Assembly (NCBI GenBank): GCA_905250075.1
Contig: CAJNOP010000009.1
Span: 663,150-727,149, forward strand
Length of the DNA: 64,000 nt
Reading direction: 5' to 3'
Source: Rotaria sp. Silwood1
Lineage: Eukaryota; Rotifera; Eurotatoria; Philodinida; Philodinidae
The notes beneath the pieces were generated by a model. The model worked only from the letters and a program-made list of their open reading frames with translations, was not told where the DNA came from and ran no database searches. Positions 58,691 to 64,000 of this stretch are shown in pieces. Numbering within the stretch: the stretch's first letter is position 1; each line of letters opens with the position of its first letter. The translations under genes were made by a program, and so were the position numbers.

Positions 58691-60330
58691 CCAAGTTTAT
58701 CGACTTACAATCTTCGACAAACTAACGGACCCGACAATAGCCTTATTATTAATCAACATTCGGTGCCGTGTCCAGATTTCTTCACTTTTACCATCGAAGA
58801 AGAAGACGAAGAAGCATTTAGAAAAAAAGAAAATTACGTCAATCGTCGAATGTATCACCAAAGCAGTATGACTCACCGGATCGATCAATCAAACGCGTCT
58901 TGTTTTGATTGTATATACAGGTATCATTATACAATTACCGCATGTTCGCATACAATTTGTATTAGCTGCTTACATGCAGCAATTGAGGAGAAGATCCAGC
59001 TGCAATTAGAAACATTCATTTGTCCTAGATGTTCCAATAAAGAAGATTCAACACAGTTAAATCCACAACAATCAGTTGTTGAACCATCATCGAAAGCTCG
59101 TCAACGTAATAAAAATAAAACGGAATCAGCTCAAATTCTTCATGCTCAATTACATTCTGTTCAACATAAACATGAACCAACACAAGTAAATCAACTTCAA
59201 CAGCAAGAATATATTCAAACACTTGAATTACAATTAAAACGTCTTACAGAAGAAAATATTCATTTAATTAATACTGGAGCTTCAACAAATGTTAAAATCC
59301 AAGTATTAGGTGAACAAATTAAAAAATTATCAATTGATAATGCTAATTTGGAAAAACAAGCACATCGTAATGAATTATTAGCTAAAGAAGCCCAAAAAGA
59401 AAAAGAAGCTTTAATTCGATATAATGAACAATTAGCACAGTCTCTTCCAAATGTGGAAAAAGACTTAAAACGTATCGAAGAAATACTTCATGAACAATTA
59501 AATGAAAGTCAAACATCATATTTACATGAAATCGATCAATATAAACGTCGCATTGCACAACTTGAAACTGATAATGAACAATTTGAAAAAGAAATCTATC
59601 AATTAAAACACAATTGATTTAAATCAACAAAAAGAACATGAATATAATGATTTACAACAATTAACTAAAGAAATTGAAGAATATAAAAAACAAATTGATC
59701 ATTTACAAATTCAATATCAATCTCAAAAGAATAAATTTAGGCAAGAAATTGAACGACTTGAACAAGAAAAAATATCCGAACAACATCAATATGAAGAATC
59801 TCTATATAGTAAACTTGCAGAAAAACATATTCAAATCGATGCATTGCGCACAGAACTTGATGAAACTAAAGAAAGAAATGATTCTACATTTTCACAATTA
59901 GATGAACGTCTTCAATCAAAACGTGATGGAAGTCAATTACTTAATAACATTCAATATTTTGGTCAATGTCTTTCATCGTCTCGACATATATTTGAATCGA
60001 CCATCGAATCATGCAAACAAACTTTATCAACAACAGTGACAACAAATAAACATGATAATAATCAACGTCATATACAAACAAATAACGCTATCCTTATTCT
60101 TATGATCTTAATGATTCAACACACAAAGAGTCAACTACAATCTACGGCGAATCTTGTTATAGGATCAACCGTGGTTCATCACAAACATATATTATGGAAT
60201 TTGAACTACACAATTCTTACCACGCGAGTCGACTTCTAATTTTTATTAATGTCGTCTGGCATAGATATGGAACGGGCAATAAATGGTTTCACACATGGTT
60301 TTTACTTTGGTTTATTCGTTATATCTGAAA
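58691..60330 (+). pseudogene. RING-type zinc finger/coiled-coil protein, frameshifted
   Basis: The frame is open from 58691; the first ATG is 58850 (MYHQSSMTHRIDQ). A RING-like C3HC4 module follows: CFDCIYRYHYTITACSHTIC, ISC, then FICPRC. A long Gln/Glu/Lys-rich coiled coil extends over 150 residues. The frame ends at TGA 59615-59617, yet the coiled coil resumes one base out of frame (IDLNQQKEHEYNDLQQLTKE) and continues to at least 60080 (LDETKERNDSTFSQLDERLQ). A second change of frame near 60090 opens a tail, YPYSYDLNDSTHKESTTIYG, ending at about 60329. The lesions look like single-base insertions, in an otherwise TRIM-like E3 layout without a B-box. Either a young pseudogene or sequence errors. 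It sits between identical 196 bp repeats. Confidence 0.6.
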
Positions 60331-60493
60331 TCACAGTTTTAACTGGTCGTCAACAAGTCTTTTCTATTCCTTATCACACTTGTATGCGATCGATTTTTTT
60401 TTCTTCACCAATTCTACTATGATCATCGAATTATTTTGCTTTCGATGAGAATATTCATGGATCTTCATGGAATCATTATTTACAGGTGGCAGT

Positions 60494-60689
60494 TATTTCT
60501 TTTTTGTTACTATATGTTCTTACCCGTCTGACCTATTCTTCTTCACTGACGTCTTTTGTTGTAACTCTACTTGTTGTTCATTTTCAATCAGACGAAGAAA
60601 CTCAACTTCTTCCCTGACTAGTCCAATTTTTCCTTCCTATATATACTTCGTGTTTTTCCAATAAGGAAAGGCAAGCTAACATTCTAACT
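60494..60689 (+). repeat. 196 bp direct repeat, right copy
   Basis: Same sequence and orientation as 58485-58680; flanking sequence differs on both sides. It lies just downstream of the RING/coiled-coil gene. Confidence 0.85.
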
Positions 60690-63600
60690 CTTTATGTTTT
60701 GAATAACCGTCCTAGAGTTATAGACTATTTGAAATAATGATTTTGATGAATTGTGTACAGAACAACATGATTATTCATGCCGCACATACTACAGAGAAAC
60801 TTCTAGTGGGTGACAGATTTTTCATCTTATTGTGTGGTGTCCTTTCTAATCAAAATGTTACATCTATTCTATTAATTGTGGGATACAAGATCAATTGGAA
60901 TTTACAAGCTGATGTTCTCTATTTTCAAACTTTTGCTAGCCATCCGATTCAAGTACATACGTCAAAATTGACATTGAATGATTGTTGCTCATCAGCTACA
61001 ATACAGTAGTAACTATAAGATATATTATACTGTTATCACTTGATTATTGTGAGATTTGTTATATTATAAATGAAAATTCACTCGGATCACATGGACTCTT
61101 GAACTTTGATGAGTTTTGTAAGGGTATTGAAGAATCTTAACATAATTGAATTATACACACAAAATAGATACATTTAGATTTATCATGATACTATTTATTT
61201 ATTTCCTTATGTCTTCATTATTGTGTTTCTATGTCGCAATATAGTTTCATTATCCTTTTTTATTTTTGATTTCAATCCGATCTTTTCCTCAACAGGCAGG
61301 CATTCTAATAACGTTTTCTTCATTTTTTTAATTTTAGCGATCCAACTACCTTGTTTCTTCTATATACCCATGGGCTTACAAGTGGAAACTCTTATCAGAT
61401 AAGATAACAGTTCATGAGTTTGGCTGATATATAACATGATGATGCTTACTCTCCTGTCTGTACGTCATACGTCAGATGGCATAATAATTTCTTCTATTTT
61501 AACGGATGCTCTTATCTAGTTAGCTAATTTACTTTGAATAATTAAAAATAAATTTAGCAAAACAATATTTTTCAACTTTAGCACATTTTTCACTTATTTG
61601 ATAATAAAGTGATATAGAAGAAAAGACTTGATATGTTATAGTGTTATCAATACATAATGCTAGCAAGGCAAATGGGAAAAATTTTAAATTACATTATTTT
61701 ACTTTATTTTTCGAATCAACTATATTCACTTTACCAATTAAAAACGAGTCTCTCATTTTATTTGGTTAAGTAAAGATAAAAATGCTGAGTCTACTAATGC
61801 ACTGTTGTTTGTTGTGATTATCTGTTGTTTGATTTATATCTTCTTTCCATTCCTAGTTTTGTGAATTTCAGTATAAAAAAATGTTAATGTAATTTTGTGT
61901 TCACCTCTTTCACCAAAAAAAGAACATTTATGTTTGATACAACTATGAATGACTTTTAGAAACAAAAGTTTTCCATGAATTTAACAAAAAGCTTCCAAAT
62001 ATTTAAGACCTATGAGATGAAATTTATTCTAATCTTTGAAAACGCTGTACAAGTGATACAGATCTAATCAAAATATTCAAAAGACTCACTTTATATGTCT
62101 TTTTTGTTGTTAGATACGTGTTGAACTGCTTGCTTGTTAGGCACTGACTAAAATGAGAAAAACATGCGTGTGGATTAATCTTTGTTTTTTTTTTATTAGC
62201 ACAGTAGCTTAAATGAAAATACATTGTTAGCTTACTTCTATAACGGAAACTGCTGAGGTGTTATTTAACATTGCCAACTGATAAGACTCAAATAAGATCT
62301 GCAGGAAAAGATCCGGAGTGAACGTTACTAAGTTCAGAAAAATAATAAGTAACAAAGAAAACCATTGACAGACATAAAAATTAAAATAAAGAGAAGAAAA
62401 AATAACAAAATACGCATAAAAAAAATTGTTTCTTATTTCTACTTTTTTTTTATCAAGCCTTGATTTAGTTTGTTTCATATAACTTAGAACTAACAAATTA
62501 ATAGTTGAGTCGTAGATGCTATATTCGAGATAAGCTAATTTGCTTCTATATTATTTATTATACATTACAATAATGCTGTGAAAATTTTCTAATTATAATG
62601 AGTATGTAATTGTTTTGAATTACATCAGATTTCAATCGATGGTAAAATACAAATAGTCACCAAAAGCAATTCTCAATCTTATTATGATTTTATTAGGGAC
62701 AGTTTCAATTCAGTAATTACAAGTCATTTATTCCATGATCTTAGAAAAAGTCTAAATACTCTCCAGAATTTCTTGCAATTTATTATTTTTTTCTTTCATT
62801 CTACGATGAGAAGCATTTTTATCAAAATATTCAAATAGAAAAATGATTCTTACTATTCACAAAATGAAAATTCAGATGGAACGACAATTTCAATCAACTT
62901 AGAGAATCAATCTAGATTGAGATAAAATAATCAAATATTATTTAATTTTTGGAAGATTTAGAAACTAAATTAAGTTTTCCTAAGCTTCCTATAAATTAAA
63001 AGCGAACAATTTTATTCAAATATGTTAATAATAATTTTATTTATTATTTTTTTTCAATGTTAATTCAAATGAATACTTGGATGATTATGTCTAAATCTAC
63101 GAAATTGAATCATTCGACTTATCTTATATCAATGATATCTTCTCAGAGATTTTAATTATTGAGATTTTTCAATTAAATAGCATAAAAATAAGTCCTAAAC
63201 AGTATTTGATTCGTTTATTTAATCGTCTACGTCTAAGTAAATCTCTCTTCGTCAGTCAAAAAGCACTCTATAATTCCATATAGACCTCATTGAATAAATG
63301 GGATATTGTGGGATATCCTTTTTTTGATAGACAACAATCAATAGCTATTAAATGATATCATTGAATTTCCTATTCTAAATTCTACCTAGTTTTAATGATT
63401 GACATCGATTCATCTTATTTTCAAGTTTTCCAACAATTTAAACGAAAAATACAATATATCCTTTTGAATGATATACCTATAAAATAAACCTATCAATAAA
63501 TCTTCATGTCTATTCTAGTATCATTTTTGTGTCGAACGACTTATGGCTTTGAGCTGAATATTTTTGATCTTATATCATGGAAGAAATCTGAGTCTTTTTT

Positions 63601-64000
63601 GTTTAAAGACGCTTTGTGTCCTTTTTTTTATAAACTTATTAAAGTCTTATACATCAATGACTTTGGCACAAATGTAATGAACACATTTGTTTACTGATGA
63701 ACAATGGCAACTTTTAGGAAACAATCATGACAATTCAGTCAAATTTATTCTATATTACTAAAAATCAGAACTTGAATCGACGTTAGAGCATTATGTTTGA
63801 TTATTGCTTAGGTTAGCTACAGACAGTTTGCCTTGTCGATCAAATGATAAATCTTGAGAATCAAAGTTGGTTTCCTTGACTATTTCCATCAACAACAAGA
63901 TTCACTTATTTATCATTCTTCTTGAAATTTTGATTAGTTGAGAATGAATTAAAATATCAATTCTTATAAAAGAAGTTTATGCCAATTCCATATTTTCTTC
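60690..64000. other. AT-rich tail of the window, no supported gene
   Basis: A 90-codon plus-strand frame (60737-61009) and minus-strand frames at 62024-62496 lack domains and splice support. No repeats or RNA genes are visible. Confidence 0.4.

Noticed and set aside
58485-60689. Autonomous LTR retrotransposon
   Set aside because: No gag, protease, reverse transcriptase or integrase is present between the repeats, and there is no clear polypurine tract or target-site duplication.
1-64000. CRISPR arrays, rRNA genes, bacterial operons or prophage
   Set aside because: No regularly spaced repeats, no rRNA-like blocks and no bacterial ribosome-binding or operon structure; spliced genes show it is eukaryotic nuclear DNA.

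Overview
The window looks like animal nuclear DNA, most likely from a bdelloid rotifer (inference). It is about 70% A+T. Real genes are split by very short GT-AG introns, mostly 50-80 bp. Several reading frames resemble families common in bdelloid genomes: F-box-like leucine-rich proteins, TPR proteins and secreted vWA proteins. There is a short tract of the TGTGGG repeat reported for bdelloid telomeres, and a fungal/bacterial-type hemerythrin gene of the kind bdelloids acquire by transfer. Most genes were assembled by hand from exon fragments and splice sites.

Layout. 1-7 kb: a PLAT-domain fragment and two related RING-H2 ubiquitin-ligase genes separated by foldback elements. 9-9.6 kb: a small unknown two-exon gene. 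12.7-16.2 kb: a complete nine-exon ORC3 gene (origin recognition complex subunit 3), with one oversized intron filled by foldback DNA. 17.3-20.7 kb: a broken TM2-like membrane gene and an intact five-exon hemerythrin-domain gene. 22.8-28.5 kb: telomere-like tract, small membrane genes, degraded F-box-like and TPR genes, and a foldback transposon. 29.4 kb: tRNA-Cys(GCA). 30.5-31.2 kb: GC-rich direct repeats. 32.4-34.1 kb: the most unusual locus. 34.7-37.5 kb: a vWA pseudogene and a mariner element with about 290 bp inverted repeats. 37.8-41.0 kb: a coiled-coil gene. 44.4-46.1 kb: a decayed MYPT-like ankyrin gene. 47.1-49.7 kb: CCDC124. 52.8-57.8 kb: three tandem two-pass membrane paralogues. 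58.5-60.7 kb: a RING/coiled-coil gene between identical 196 bp direct repeats. The remainder is AT-rich DNA with no supported genes.

The main find is a candidate undescribed selenoprotein. Two diverged copies of one exon (32454-32650 and 33416-33615) carry an in-frame TGA at the same place. The protein sequence is conserved on both sides of the TGA, and silent changes are enriched. After the downstream copy, in the presumed 3'UTR and before an AATAAA signal, lies a hairpin with every hallmark of a form-2 SECIS element (33892-33969). It has a lower helix, an ATGA/TGA non-Watson-Crick core, a 10 bp upper helix, an unpaired AA run and a ministem. Both copies keep the same splice phase, so they could be alternative exons sharing one SECIS.

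A second theme is that nearly all oversized introns (ORC3, the coiled-coil gene, CCDC124 intron 1) contain foldback elements, whereas other introns are about 55 bp.
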